In this document: positions 17,557 to 27,423 of the stretch, piece after piece | Numbering within the stretch: position 1 is the first letter of the stretch | How the letters are laid out: the number at the start of each line of letters is the position of its first letter | Assembly (NCBI RefSeq): GCF_004138105.1 | Contig: NZ_RXHQ01000008.1 | Location: forward strand, 1 to 64,000 | Length of the DNA: 64,000 nucleotides | Source: Xylanivirga thermophila | GTDB taxonomy: Bacteria > Bacillota > Clostridia > Caldicoprobacterales > Xylanivirgaceae | Direction: 5' to 3' | Notes under the pieces: generated by a model | Told to the model about the DNA's origin: nothing | The model's database searches: none | What the model saw: only the letters and a program-made list of their open reading frames with translations | Program-made: the position numbers and the translations under genes

Positions 17557-19603
17557 TTAAAACCTTTTGTAGCTCTTTCACATCCATAATAGGCTCCATA
17601 CACATAAAGTGGCGGCATACATAAGCCGTTTGTTTTCCTTCTTTTGGTTTATTAGACTTTATATAAGGTGCCAAATCCTCTAATTTACTACCATGCTCTT
17701 TTGTAGGATAATAAACCAAAACAACAGCCAAAGGCAAAAACATTTCATGGATCATATCTACCATTTCCTGTACATCATTATCCTCTCCTTTTCCTGCTAT
17801 CACTATCTGGTAATCAGTATATAACGTAAACATACATGATAACAGGAAATAGGTATACATATTTGGATTTTCAGATATTTCAGATGCAAATGCCCCTATT
17901 TGCCTATTTGCTATTTCGTCTAGCCCTGTATCCCCTGTAAGTCTTGCCAGTCTTATAATATTATTAAGGGCTACTGAATTTCCGGAAGGTATTGCACCAT
18001 CATATATATCTTTGGGTCTAAATATTAACTTTTCTCCGTCGCTTCCATATAAAAATAGGCCACTATTTTCTTTATCCCAAAAAAGTTTTAGCATATTACT
18101 GTTGAGCTTTATAGCATACTCTAAATATTCAGGGTCATATGTCGTTTCATACAACTCTATAAGTCCCCATATAAGATATGCATAATCATCTAAATATGCA
18201 AGGTATGCTGCCTCTCCATCACGATATCTAGCAAGCAATCTACCATCTTCCCTTATTAGCTTATCCTTTATAAATCCAAATGCCTTTTGAGAAGCCATAG
18301 TATATCTATCATCCCTAAATACCCTTCCTGCTATAGCCATAGCAGCTATCATAAGTCCATTCCATCCTGTTAAGATCTTATCATCTTTATGTGGATGTAC
18401 CCTTCCCTTCCTATATTCAAGCATAGTTTTAGTAAACCCTTCTATTAGTTCCCTATCTTTTTCAATTACTTTACAATCATATAGCCTATTAGGTATGCTT
18501 TTGCCCTCAAAATTACCATGTTCAGTTATCCCATAATATTTACAAAATAAAAGTCCATCTTCATCCCCCAGTACATCTTTTATCTCCTGTGGATCCCATA
18601 CATAAAACTTTCCCTCTTGACCCTCTGAATCAGCATCTTGAGCTGAATAAAATCCTCCCGCCTCATCGGTCATGTCCCTCAAAACATAATCTAGTGTTTT
18701 ATATGCTATAGCCTTATATAGCTCATTTTTTGTAATCTGATAGCATTCTGTATATGCAATAATTAGCATGGCATTATCATAGAGCATCTTTTCAAAATGG
18801 GGAACAAGCCATTTTTTATCTGTAGCGTACCTGCAGAAGCCTCCGCCTATATGATCAAATATGCCACCATTATACATGCCTTGAAGGGTTTTCTCTACCA
18901 TCTTCAATGCTTCAGGTTCTTTAGATACATTAAAATATCTCATTAAAAACATAAGATTATGGGGGGTAGGGAACTTAGGCTGACTACTAAATCCACCATA
19001 TATATCATCAAAATTGCTTTTAAGTCCATTATATGCAGATCTAATAATATCCTCCGATATCTCACCTGTTTCTTCATAATCTCTAGAATACTCTGATATA
19101 CCCCTTGTTATCTTTGCCCCTACTTCTACAAGTGACTCTTTATCAGTATTCCATGCCTCAGCTGTATTTTTCAGTATATCTACAAAACCCGTCATGCCTA
19201 GGCGGGAATGTTTCGGAAAATATGTGCCAGCAAAAAACGGTTTTTTACCTGGGGTCATAAATATACTAAGGGGCCATCCACCGCTTCCTGTTAATGCCTG
19301 ACATACTGTCATATATATATGATCTATATCCGGTCTCTCTTCCCTATCTACTTTTATAGATACAAAATACCTGTTTAAAATATCTGCTACCTCTTCATCC
19401 TCAAAGCTTTCCTTTGCCATTACATGACACCAGTGGCAAGTAGAATATCCGATGGATAGAAAGATAGGTTTGTCTTCTGCATTTGCTTTTGCAAAGGCTT
19501 CATCACCCCATGGATACCAATCTACAGGGTTATATGCATGTTGCAAAAGATAAGGAGATTTTTCATTTACCAAACGATTGGGTTCTCTATTTGAGCTAGT
19601 CAT
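17549..19603 (-). CDS. DUF255 thioredoxin-domain protein (YyaL/SSP411 family)
   Basis: This 684-residue protein starts [25 protein letters not shown], the hallmark of the family, and continues with a thioredoxin-like region with [20 protein letters not shown] (CxxC). The rest is an alpha/alpha-barrel-like domain, for example [28 protein letters not shown]. The biochemical role is not established. The start at 19603 follows AAGGTGATAGT; an ATG six codons upstream is less well placed. It stands alone and converges on the AraC gene. Confidence 0.9.
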   Translation of the reverse strand: MTSSNREPNRLVNEKSPYLLQHAYNPVDWYPWGDEAFAKANAEDKPIFLSIGYSTCHWCHVMAKESFEDEEVADILNRYFVSIKVDREERPDIDHIYMTVCQALTGSGGWPLSIFMTPGKKPFFAGTYFPKHSRLGMTGFVDILKNTAEAWNTDKESLVEVGAKITRGISEYSRDYEETGEISEDIIRSAYNGLKSNFDDIYGGFSSQPKFPTPHNLMFLMRYFNVSKEPEALKMVEKTLQGMYNGGIFDHIGGGFCRYATDKKWLVPHFEKMLYDNAMLIIAYTECYQITKNELYKAIAYKTLDYVLRDMTDEAGGFYSAQDADSEGQEGKFYVWDPQEIKDVLGDEDGLLFCKYYGITEHGNFEGKSIPNRLYDCKVIEKDRELIEGFTKTMLEYRKGRVHPHKDDKILTGWNGLMIAAMAIAGRVFRDDRYTMASQKAFGFIKDKLIREDGRLLARYRDGEAAYLAYLDDYAYLIWGLIELYETTYDPEYLEYAIKLNSNMLKLFWDKENSGLFLYGSDGEKLIFRPKDIYDGAIPSGNSVALNNIIRLARLTGDTGLDEIANRQIGAFASEISENPNMYTYFLLSCMFTLYTDYQIVIAGKGEDNDVQEMVDMIHEMFLPLAVVLVYYPTKEHGSKLEDLAPYIKSNKPKEGKQTAYVCRHFMCMEPIMDVKELQKVLTT

Positions 19604-19841
19604 ACTATCACCTTCATTCATAAGTATAATAATTTAGTATACCCTAAAAAACAAAAGATACTTTTTTATATTATAAGTACCTTCATTTTTCTTGTATACT
19701 AAACCTTGATAACCTGCTTTCCATAGCCAAACCTTTATATGCTAATTACGGCCGTTCCTCCAAAAATTAGGATCTCTGAGAATATTAATGCTTGACCCAC
19801 AAGATTATTCTATATCAAAGTGGGCTTTAATGGTTTTAAAT

Positions 19842-19879
19842 CAAATAACCGCTTCCACTTGGCTAGAAGCGGTTATTTG
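19842..19879 (-). terminator. Terminator after the putative glycoside hydrolase gene
   Basis: CAAATAACCGCTTC (19842-19855) pairs perfectly with GAAGCGGTTATTTG (19866-19879) across a 10-base loop, four bases beyond the stop at 19884. Confidence 0.85.
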
Positions 19880-19883
19880 CTAC

Positions 19884-22061
19884 TTATTTTAGAATAATTA
19901 ATGCATAACCAGAAAAAGTTTTTTCAGGAATATGTAAAACAAGAGTATTTTCATTCAAATGACACGGTATCAAAGTGACACGTTCCGATTCCGGAGTTAC
20001 CAACTCCGCAGAAGAGGGGATCCGGCCGTAATCGTTCAGATGGATAAGAAATTCAGGCATCTTATTCGCACCGTCGCAGAACGCAGGAATCGGATCTTTT
20101 ATAGTACCGAATGAATCCATTTCCGGAAGCATGCCCGCAGTATTCACCAAATGAATTATCGTTGCTTCACCAGTTTCATAAATTGTCGTCAAGAGATCCT
20201 CCTGGTCATGCTCTATCCTTCGGCTATTAAGACAAAGTGTGAGCAATTTGCCGTTGGTTGCCTTCATCTCTGGTATCGCAGAAGCATCTACCGGTGTGTT
20301 TCCGCGGGGCCAGACCGCTGGCTGAATCGGATTGTCTGAAACATCACCAGGGTGAATAATAACCTCTCCCTTTCCGATAGCCTCGCAAACAGCAAGCACT
20401 TCGCCATCTTCACCTTGAGCAATAACCGTTCCGTAGGCATCAAGGATATATTCTGAACTAGCAGCGGTAAATACATGTTTCTTTCCTTCAAAGCAGAACT
20501 GTTCCGAGCCCTCATACTGTTTCTTTACAAGGCGGGAGCACACACCGAGCTTTTCAAGACCTTCATTGAGGGAGCGAAACGTACCATCATCATTTTTCAT
20601 AGCAAAGCTATTCAACAGCATCAACCTGCCACCGTTTTCCGCATAGGAACGCAGTTTTTCAATCTCTGCATCTCCGATCATTGCGACAGAAACAGCGGCA
20701 ATCGCAGGAGATGCGGAAAACGTTTCTACAGCATCGGAGCAAAATACCATATCACACATCAGACCAGTAACATAAGCAGATTCCAAATAACTCATAAAAG
20801 GCTTCATAAATTTTTGCGGGGCGTCCTTGTCGGAATAATCACGGGTACTCTCGGAGAAGTAAAAGGAAATGTCTGGTTTCTTTTCCGGAGCATCCAGATA
20901 CTTACCATAGATCTTTTCAAAATCTCGATACGGTTTATCGTATAATTCTGAGCCAATTCCACCAGTACCAGTATACATCTGCCCCCATGACCTGCACAGC
21001 GCCCAAGAAGCATACATAGAATCTTTCGTTGCAGGATACATTAGAGCCATTGATGGTACACCCTTCCGTTTGGCCATCGCATAACGATGTATAGCTTCAC
21101 CTGCAAAACAAACATATGAATAACGAATAATACCACAGCACTCCTGAAAGATGTAATCCCAGAGCTCTGACGCCGACTCGAAACCATAGCATGTCGTATC
21201 GAAGGGGATCACTTCCGCACAATAAGCAGGCCGCATCGGGTAGAATCCAATGCTTTTGTAATAAGCATCCATCCGACGATGAAAATCACCACTGGACTTT
21301 TTCTTAAACTTTTTCCAGGCTATGTACTCAGGCTTTTCGTAATGTTCAAAAAACTCTGCCCATTTGTCAGGATAAGGAAGGTCATATCCAGTTTCTTCCT
21401 TGAATTTTGCGCGGCAGTATTTGCAAGCACAGGCGTTACCGCCTCCAAACCACTGCACATCATCGTTCATAATACCGTCAACATGCGCTTTTTGAACTAT
21501 ATCCTTAATGTGTTTCCAATAAGCATTCTCATACGCCGGGTTATTAAAACAATGGGCGTGCCCGTTGTAATGTTTGAAAACCCAATGAACATCCTTGCCT
21601 TCCGTATGGATATAGGAAGAAAGGGCAGGTTTTCCTGTACTGCCATCAATCTGTGCAAAATCATCCAGATGTGCAACGTCAAAGGTAGGATTTGACTGCG
21701 AAGTCTCGCGGAAATCCTTATAATACGCATTTCCAGAAGCCGGTGCCAATAGTTTTACCCAGTCATTCTCGCTGATCGGCTGATAGGTAAGATGGCTAGA
21801 ATGATGCTCAATAACTTTCATACTGTATCTATGACAGGCATCAGTAAATCTTACTATAAAATTCACAATATCATCCCAGTATGCCCAGTAAGAAAATCGG
21901 AAATGCGCCCCGAACAGAATAATAGTTGTAATACCCGCATCGCGATACTTTTTTGCAGCTTTGTCAAAATCCTCATCTGTAAATTTGTAAATGCTTTTGG
22001 AATCGTAATGATACCAGCCGAATCGTTCTTGCCAAGGATTTTTTGCCTTATTATTGTTCAT
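19884..22061 (-). CDS. Putative glycoside hydrolase, TIM-barrel (GHL6/GH42-like)
   Basis: This 725-residue cytoplasmic protein has no signal peptide. The first 400 residues look like a TIM barrel of the hypothetical-glycosyl-hydrolase type (YRDAGITTIILFGAHFRFSYW). MNDDVQWFGGGNACACKYCR near 200 combines acidic residues with a Cys cluster that may bind a metal. A trimerisation or Rossmann-like region near 400-520 (MIGDAEIEKLRSYAENGGRLMLLNS) recalls GH42 proteins. The substrate is unknown. The gene is noticeably richer in G+C than its neighbours, which suggests transfer. Its leader shares 21 identical bases with that of the sialoside-binding-protein gene. Confidence 0.65.
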   Translation of the reverse strand: MNNNKAKNPWQERFGWYHYDSKSIYKFTDEDFDKAAKKYRDAGITTIILFGAHFRFSYWAYWDDIVNFIVRFTDACHRYSMKVIEHHSSHLTYQPISENDWVKLLAPASGNAYYKDFRETSQSNPTFDVAHLDDFAQIDGSTGKPALSSYIHTEGKDVHWVFKHYNGHAHCFNNPAYENAYWKHIKDIVQKAHVDGIMNDDVQWFGGGNACACKYCRAKFKEETGYDLPYPDKWAEFFEHYEKPEYIAWKKFKKKSSGDFHRRMDAYYKSIGFYPMRPAYCAEVIPFDTTCYGFESASELWDYIFQECCGIIRYSYVCFAGEAIHRYAMAKRKGVPSMALMYPATKDSMYASWALCRSWGQMYTGTGGIGSELYDKPYRDFEKIYGKYLDAPEKKPDISFYFSESTRDYSDKDAPQKFMKPFMSYLESAYVTGLMCDMVFCSDAVETFSASPAIAAVSVAMIGDAEIEKLRSYAENGGRLMLLNSFAMKNDDGTFRSLNEGLEKLGVCSRLVKKQYEGSEQFCFEGKKHVFTAASSEYILDAYGTVIAQGEDGEVLAVCEAIGKGEVIIHPGDVSDNPIQPAVWPRGNTPVDASAIPEMKATNGKLLTLCLNSRRIEHDQEDLLTTIYETGEATIIHLVNTAGMLPEMDSFGTIKDPIPAFCDGANKMPEFLIHLNDYGRIPSSAELVTPESERVTLIPCHLNENTLVLHIPEKTFSGYALIILK

Positions 22062-22133
22062 GATAAATCCTCCTCGTATAATATATTCGTAAACATTTGA
22101 TATATATTTTGAGAATTCTGTCTATCTAAATAA

Positions 22134-22181
22134 TTAGCCGTATATAACTCTTTATATTCTACAGATGTTATATCCGGCTAA
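22134..22181. terminator. Hairpin between the kinase gene and the putative hydrolase gene
   Basis: TTAGCCG-T-ATATAAC (22134-22148) pairs with GTTATAT-C-CGGCTAA (22167-22181) with one mismatch. On the plus strand it is followed by six T. It lies downstream of the kinase stop at 22197 on the minus strand and probably isolates the two genes. The flanking sequence AGAATTCT...ATCTAAATA occurs on both sides as an imperfect direct repeat (22112 and 22191). Confidence 0.6.
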
Positions 22182-22196
22182 CTGTTTTTTAGAATT

Positions 22197-23312
22197 CTAT
22201 CTAAATATCAAATCACTTTTATCTTTAATGGCCATCTCTTTAAAATACCGATTTTCTAGGGGGATCCACTCTTCTAAAAATCTCCTTTGCATGACAGCCC
22301 CATTTCTCTTCAAAATTCTTTCACTTTGCTCTTTTTCATCAATGGATAAAAATATCTTTAAATCATAATTATCAATTAGAGTAGGATGCATGCTATAAAC
22401 ACCTTCAATTATATTAAGCCTTTTAGGCTGAACCGATACATATCTATCCAGTATCATCTTCTTACAATCGTATACCTGGTACTGAAATTCCATGCCTTTT
22501 TTTAATCCTTCAATTATTTCCTGCTGAAATCTTACATAATCGACATTCCCGCCCACTTCGTTTAATCGATCCGCTGTCTTTAACTCAGGTCGTAAGAAAA
22601 AATCATCCATATGAAATATATTGCAATCATATATCTCACCTATAATATTAGCCAAAGTGGTCTTCCCCGCACAAGCATTTCCCTCAATAGCCACATTTAC
22701 AGTAGCATGTGTCTTTAGTAGAGAATCAATCCTACTGAATACTTCGAAATAGTAACAATATTTCGCCTTTACTACTCGATATGCAGGTAAATATGAATTT
22801 CGATAAATTTTACTATGACTAACTGGCGGATAACCTTTAGATCTATAATCATCTAGATATATCTCAAGCCTTTTTAATGGATAAGGTAAAAAACCATCCC
22901 TGCAACATTCTTTAACTACCTTAAGTTTTTTTTCAAAACTCTTAATGTCTCCATATACTGAGTTTGCAGTATTTATAAAGAATGTATTTACTGTCTTAAT
23001 ATCTATCCCAGAATCTCGTATAGCTGTTAAATAGAACCTACATAGGCCATTACCAATTTCATCGAACATATCATTAGACATACTATCATTAAAATTTAGC
23101 TCCAATCCTGAAACTTCTTCTTGTAGACGCTTTAAGCTGCCTTCTTCATCTATAATCATATGCCCGCCTGCAAACTCATTTTGATAGATTAATTTTATTA
23201 TATCTTGAAGCTCCATCTTAGGGTACTTTGCATAATGCTTAATTAGTAAATTCCTAAGTTCTTGCCTATCTTGCAACCTCAATGGAATCCCACCTTCTCC
23301 AATACAATTCAT
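22197..23312 (-). CDS. P-loop kinase (uridine-kinase-like) with an extra N-terminal domain
   Basis: This 371-residue protein has a C-terminal half that is a P-loop kinase: Walker A GNACAGKTT near 213-221, then FHMDDFFLRPE and a later VYSMHP and RILKRNG, as in uridine/phosphoribulokinase-type enzymes. The first 200 residues form a helical domain I do not recognise. The ATG directly follows the TAA of the DUF1015 gene (TAAATG), so translation is probably coupled. The substrate is unknown. Confidence 0.8.
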   Translation of the reverse strand: MNCIGEGGIPLRLQDRQELRNLLIKHYAKYPKMELQDIIKLIYQNEFAGGHMIIDEEGSLKRLQEEVSGLELNFNDSMSNDMFDEIGNGLCRFYLTAIRDSGIDIKTVNTFFINTANSVYGDIKSFEKKLKVVKECCRDGFLPYPLKRLEIYLDDYRSKGYPPVSHSKIYRNSYLPAYRVVKAKYCYYFEVFSRIDSLLKTHATVNVAIEGNACAGKTTLANIIGEIYDCNIFHMDDFFLRPELKTADRLNEVGGNVDYVRFQQEIIEGLKKGMEFQYQVYDCKKMILDRYVSVQPKRLNIIEGVYSMHPTLIDNYDLKIFLSIDEKEQSERILKRNGAVMQRRFLEEWIPLENRYFKEMAIKDKSDLIFR

Positions 23313-24662
23313 TTATTTCCTTATACATCTACATTCAAGATAATATCTCTTTTCATTAGCCTCACCTATAGAAAATGTTTTTCTAGGCAATACACCTTCT
23401 TCAATTATAATCTTAAACAGATCATATTTATCTATTGGCGGGAGAAAAAATCCTATATTGCCCTCCTTTGACCCCAGTGAATCTAGAACATCACCACCAT
23501 GTATATAATCTATTTTTATATTAGCATTATCTTTAATATATTCATTTAAAAAAGCATCCAATGCAGCTACTTCAAGTGAATACCGAGGATGCTTAATATA
23601 AATAACACCATGGGAAATTGGAGTTACAAAAGCAAAGGTCTGAAAACCCTTTTCACTACCGAGTCTCCCATATTCTTCGTTCATTTCCTCTTTTGTATCA
23701 AAACACCTAAACTCGGCTTCACAACCTTTAGCATTTAAATAATCCAGTAAATCTTTTAGCATTTTTTTTGAATCGACATTAAAAACAACTCTATGGATGG
23801 GCTCCATTTTCAGATCATCATCATGCAAATTAATAACCTCTACTAATGCATACCTTGCAGGATGATCTTCAATTTCTTCCTTAGAAAGTGTCTTTTTTAT
23901 ATTCTCCCAATGCACCTTCGCTGTAGCAAGGGAATGATTGCCATCTCCTACAGCAAACAATAATATCCCTTTGTCAGAGGATATATTATATTTTTTCTTG
24001 AATATCTCTGGATTGGCAAGCTCGCTTAAGGCATTAATTATATTATTAAGCATTTCTCTATCATCGATCTTATAACCCTTTATATTGCCTCCACCCATCA
24101 TTAAATCAAAATCATATATTTTTTTTAATTTATCAACTTCTTGAGATACAGGTTCGATCACTGTTTTATCTGGATCATCAATTAAAGCAATAATATGGGG
24201 CAATTCAACATAAGCATTTTCCCTTATTTTTACTCTAGCTGGCAGTCTCTCAATAATTGTGTCTTCAGTTGCTCTAACTAGCGATTGAGAACCTTTAGTA
24301 TAATCATACTCTTCTAAATCAATCGCCATCACAAGACCTTTGCGCGTCCTATTATCAGATAATTCTCTTTCAGTATATATAAAACCTGGTTCTTGTGGAA
24401 TAAGGATATTCCCTTCAATATATTCCTTCATGGTGTTATTTATCCTTTTAATCCTATCTTGTGCATCATCATCTTCTAAAAAAGCTTCAGGAAAAATTAT
24501 ATTAAATGTTGAAGGACTCTTACCAATATATTTTTTTACATTCTCCCAATATGCTGGCTGAGACGTATATTGATCACATGCTATAACTGCCCATTTTGAA
24601 AGATCTATACCATCGGCTGGCATCAATATTGAAGGTATGTGAACACCTATATTATTCTTCAT
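23313..24662 (-). CDS. DUF1015 family protein
   Basis: This 449-residue protein begins IGVHIPSILMPADGIDLSKWAVIACDQYTSQPAYWENV, typical of DUF1015, with the internal signature FAVGDGNHSLATAKVHWE (about 238-255) and late HGGDVLDSLGSKEGNIGFFLPP. The molecular function is not settled. The ATG at 24662 is chosen over a TTG two codons upstream because of its spacing from AAAGGAG. It lies 32 bases after purC and is joined end to end with the kinase gene. Confidence 0.88.
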   Translation of the reverse strand: MKNNIGVHIPSILMPADGIDLSKWAVIACDQYTSQPAYWENVKKYIGKSPSTFNIIFPEAFLEDDDAQDRIKRINNTMKEYIEGNILIPQEPGFIYTERELSDNRTRKGLVMAIDLEEYDYTKGSQSLVRATEDTIIERLPARVKIRENAYVELPHIIALIDDPDKTVIEPVSQEVDKLKKIYDFDLMMGGGNIKGYKIDDREMLNNIINALSELANPEIFKKKYNISSDKGILLFAVGDGNHSLATAKVHWENIKKTLSKEEIEDHPARYALVEVINLHDDDLKMEPIHRVVFNVDSKKMLKDLLDYLNAKGCEAEFRCFDTKEEMNEEYGRLGSEKGFQTFAFVTPISHGVIYIKHPRYSLEVAALDAFLNEYIKDNANIKIDYIHGGDVLDSLGSKEGNIGFFLPPIDKYDLFKIIIEEGVLPRKTFSIGEANEKRYYLECRCIRK

Positions 24663-24694
24663 CTTCAATTCTCCTTTTAAAATCTTGTAAAAGG

Positions 24695-25381
24695 TTAATT
24701 CTCCAACATTATTTTTTCAAGCTCTAATGGTTCAATATATTTACCATCTTTAAAAGCTCTCATATTACCTCCCGATATTTCATCTATTAAAGCAATATGT
24801 CTATCTTCACCTATCCTCCCAAATTCAAGCTTAATGTCATATAGTTCCATTCCCTTTGCTTTTAATTCATCTTTTACAACGCCACTGATCTTCTGAGTAA
24901 GATCCTTTAATACCTTATACTCCTCTTTTGAGAGGATACCCAGCATATCTAGCGCATCTTCCGTTATAGGAGGATCATTCCTAACATCATCCTTAAGGGT
25001 TATCTCCACAAAAGCATCTAAAGGTTGACCTTCTTTTGCATACATTCCATAACGGCGCATAAAACTTCCTGTTGCTCTATACCTGCATATTACCTCTATG
25101 CCATTTCCAAACATTGTAGCTTTTTTCACTATCATAGAAGAATTCTCAATATCAGCATCCACATAATGGGTAGGTATACCCATATTGTTTAATTTTTCAA
25201 AAAAGAATTTTGTCAATCGCAGCCCAGCTTTACCTGCACCTTCCATAGTAAGCCCCACCGTATTAGCTCCTGGATCGAATCTACCATTTTCTCCTGTTAC
25301 ATCATCCTTGAATTTCAATAGATATTTCTCGCCATCCATCTCATAGACATCTTTTGTCTTACCCTTGTACACTAACTTCAT
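24695..25381 (-). CDS. purC: Phosphoribosylaminoimidazole-succinocarboxamide synthase PurC
   Basis: This 228-residue SAICAR synthetase of purine biosynthesis begins MKLVYKGKTKDVYEMDGEKYLLKFKDDVTG and has the diagnostic VICRYRATGSFMRRYG (about 85-100). KLEFGRIGEDRHIALIDEISGGNMR lies near the end. Start 25381 follows AAAGGAG; the ORF extends six codons upstream without support. A TATAAT lies on the reverse strand at 25476-25471, and I see no purine riboswitch. No other pur genes are adjacent. Confidence 0.95.
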   Translation of the reverse strand: MKLVYKGKTKDVYEMDGEKYLLKFKDDVTGENGRFDPGANTVGLTMEGAGKAGLRLTKFFFEKLNNMGIPTHYVDADIENSSMIVKKATMFGNGIEVICRYRATGSFMRRYGMYAKEGQPLDAFVEITLKDDVRNDPPITEDALDMLGILSKEEYKVLKDLTQKISGVVKDELKAKGMELYDIKLEFGRIGEDRHIALIDEISGGNMRAFKDGKYIEPLELEKIMLEN

Positions 25382-25613
25382 ATTGACAGCTCCTTTCACA
25401 TTTGTTTTTACTTACTTAATCATTTATTGTATTTTTATTAATTAAACATTCTTTATTTAGGTTTTTTGTTATTATACCATATTTTAATGTATAGGAATAA
25501 TGATAATTTTAATAAGACGTGAAATATAATTCATACTATCCATACTCATTAATTTTAAAATTTAACACAGAAAACTATAACTTTTTAGATCTTAAAACAA
25601 TCCTGCTAAACAC

Positions 25614-25708
25614 CTAAAGATAGTAACAACTTTCTTCCTTTACTACTCGATATACAGGGACATCTATACCCACGTATATATCCCGACCCAGTTTAATATA
25701 TACATATT
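25614..25708 (-). pseudogene. Short relic resembling the neighbouring P-loop kinase gene
   Basis: A minus-strand frame ending at the TAG at 25614-25616 reads DIYVGIDVPVYRVVKEESCYYL. The kinase at 22197-23312 has KIYRNSYLPAYRVVKAKYCYYF at the matching point, and the DNA around TTTACTACTCGATAT is identical in both. This looks like a decayed fragment of a duplicated kinase gene. It is only about 30 codons and has no start of its own. Confidence 0.4.
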
Positions 25709-26235
25709 TAATCCCGAAATGATTGACTGATCTTTTCCAAAAAACTGTTAGCTTCCTTACGATTCTTAAATGTTATCACATTTAATCTCTCACATTGTCC
25801 TATTCTATCTCTATTCTTTCCAGCAATATTCTTGGGAAATTTCCAAATATATTTTATAAATTCAAGGTCTAGCCGCTCAGGACAACCTTCTCCCATATCT
25901 GGTCGACTCTGTCCCACATTGGTAATGAGCCTCTTAAAGTATCCCACAATACAAGTCCACCTTGAAAGTTCAAAGTTTATGACCGTATCTGCCTTCGAAA
26001 GGCGTATATCCATTGAACTACCATAATTCCCGTCGATTATCCATGTATCCCCTTGAACTATTTTCCGCTGCCAAGCATAAAATTGTTCCTTCGGTGTCTC
26101 TATCCATCCAGCATTCCAATATGTTCTATCAAGATGTATAAGTGGTATAGATGTGATTTCAGCAAGCCTCCGTGAAAATGTACTCTTCCCACTTCCAGGT
26201 GATCCTATTATCATTATTCTCTTACCAATTGTCAT
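25708..26235 (-). CDS. P-loop nucleotide kinase, FlaR/topology-modulation-protein-like
   Basis: This 175-residue protein has Walker A IIGSPGSGKSTFSRRLA near the N-terminus, then PLIHLDRTYWNAGW and TWIIDGNYGSSMDIRL, which are typical of the adenylate-kinase-like family annotated as DNA topology modulation (FlaR). Lid-type arginines follow (FKRLITNVGQSRPDMGEGCPERL). Its real substrate is unknown. The start at 26235 is preferred because GGGGGAAGAG lies directly before it. Confidence 0.82.
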   Translation of the reverse strand: MTIGKRIMIIGSPGSGKSTFSRRLAEITSIPLIHLDRTYWNAGWIETPKEQFYAWQRKIVQGDTWIIDGNYGSSMDIRLSKADTVINFELSRWTCIVGYFKRLITNVGQSRPDMGEGCPERLDLEFIKYIWKFPKNIAGKNRDRIGQCERLNVITFKNRKEANSFLEKISQSFRD

Positions 26236-26763
26236 CTCTTCCCCCCATACCATTGATTTTCAAAGTCATTTTTTCATAAAAATAATTCTCATAAGATTGA
26301 ATACAACAATTGAAGAAAGCTTAGTGGATAGATACTCAAATCTTGAGATATTCTTGATACTTCTCTAACTTATCTGATAAACTGTCATTATCATCATATT
26401 TTATATTGTAGCCATTCAGACATTAAGGGTCCCCTGTTCTAATAGTCTGTACAAATGCTACATAATAATCCTGCATCCTGTGTGCTCAACAGTAGAATAC
26501 TTTCAGTATGGTAAAATAATTTCGTTATGCTAAGTATATCACATTATGCAAAAAATAAATATGAACCCATAATAACTTTACCATATTTGCATACTTGTCT
26601 GCTTTACTTTTTTTATTTGCTCCATCTACTAATGCCAGCTGTCTTTTTGTGTTTTCTCACAAACTGTATAAGTATCTTCATAGAAAGCAAAAACAATGGT
26701 ACTATATTTTGGGATGAATAGTTAAATGATTTAGTCATTTTTATAAAATCAGCAGCAATAGTA
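26236..26763. other. Intergenic stretch of about 530 bases without a convincing gene
   Basis: The only coding-like trace is a minus-strand stretch of about 27 codons ending near 26350 (SLSDKLEKYQEYLKI then TGA) with no start signal, probably a worn-out gene end. No terminator, tRNA or riboswitch was recognised. Confidence 0.5.
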
Positions 26764-27423
26764 TTACTTCAAAATATCTTTTAAAATAGGATAGACAGCT
26801 TTTGCCATATATAGCATTCCTATATCTGAAGGATGAATACCATCCACAGTACAGCTATCTGCTATTTCCTTATTAAAAAACTCATAGCCATCTTTAAAGT
26901 AAACATTGTTATCCCTTGCCATCTTAGCCTTGTCAAAGGTTTCGTATATAATATCCCTTCTCTCCTCTATCTCACCATAGTCTAGTTTAGCCATTGAATG
27001 ATGATAGTAGGCCATAGTGGTAAAAACAATAGGCAATAATGGATTCTTTTCCCTTATAATTTTAAAAAAAGCTTCATGAGTAGCTTTAAGATGTTTAGGA
27101 TTAGGTGCATTATAATCATAGTCAATAACTAAAACACTCATATCCATAGAGGTTATGATTCTAGCTAGCTCCGGCTCCCCTTTCGCATTACCTCCAAACC
27201 CATAATTTATAAAATTTGCATCAAGCCATCTACTAACAATATGAGTATATGCGTTACCTGGTCGAGAAGCACAAGCTCCTTGAGTTATGGATGGCCCATA
27301 GTATACTATAGGCTTTTCAATGGTCTGTTTTTTCGGCGGGAGTATACTTGCATCCTCCATAATCCCTATTTCTAGTTTCTCTACGCCACAATATAGGGGT
27401 AGATATATAGTCCATTCGCGCAT
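26764..27423 (-). CDS. SGNH/GDSL-type esterase, catalytic part of a gene split by an in-frame stop
   Basis: This 219-residue protein is the Lipase_GDSL_3-like domain. The nucleophile block is VYYGPSITQGACASRPGNAY (canonical GSSITQG, here GPSITQG with the Ser kept). NYGFGGNAKGEPELA gives the Gly/Asn blocks, and VDGIHPSDIG gives the catalytic Asp and His. Its ATG follows the TAA of the upstream part directly and in the same frame, so both halves were one protein. The catalytic triad is complete, so a reinitiated product could be active, for example as a sugar O-acetylesterase. Confidence 0.8.
   Translation of the reverse strand: MREWTIYLPLYCGVEKLEIGIMEDASILPPKKQTIEKPIVYYGPSITQGACASRPGNAYTHIVSRWLDANFINYGFGGNAKGEPELARIITSMDMSVLVIDYDYNAPNPKHLKATHEAFFKIIREKNPLLPIVFTTMAYYHHSMAKLDYGEIEERRDIIYETFDKAKMARDNNVYFKDGYEFFNKEIADSCTVDGIHPSDIGMLYMAKAVYPILKDILK

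Noticed and set aside
20475-20945. Open frame of 156 codons antisense to the putative glycoside hydrolase
   Set aside because: It is a consequence of the G+C-rich codons of the real gene; no start signal.
25382-25613. Purine riboswitch upstream of purC
   Set aside because: The leader is short and AT-rich and no conserved aptamer core or following terminator could be traced.
26527-26721. Plus-strand open frame of 64 codons in the 26.2-26.8 kb gap
   Set aside because: No ribosome site, low-complexity hydrophobic residues, and no family resemblance.
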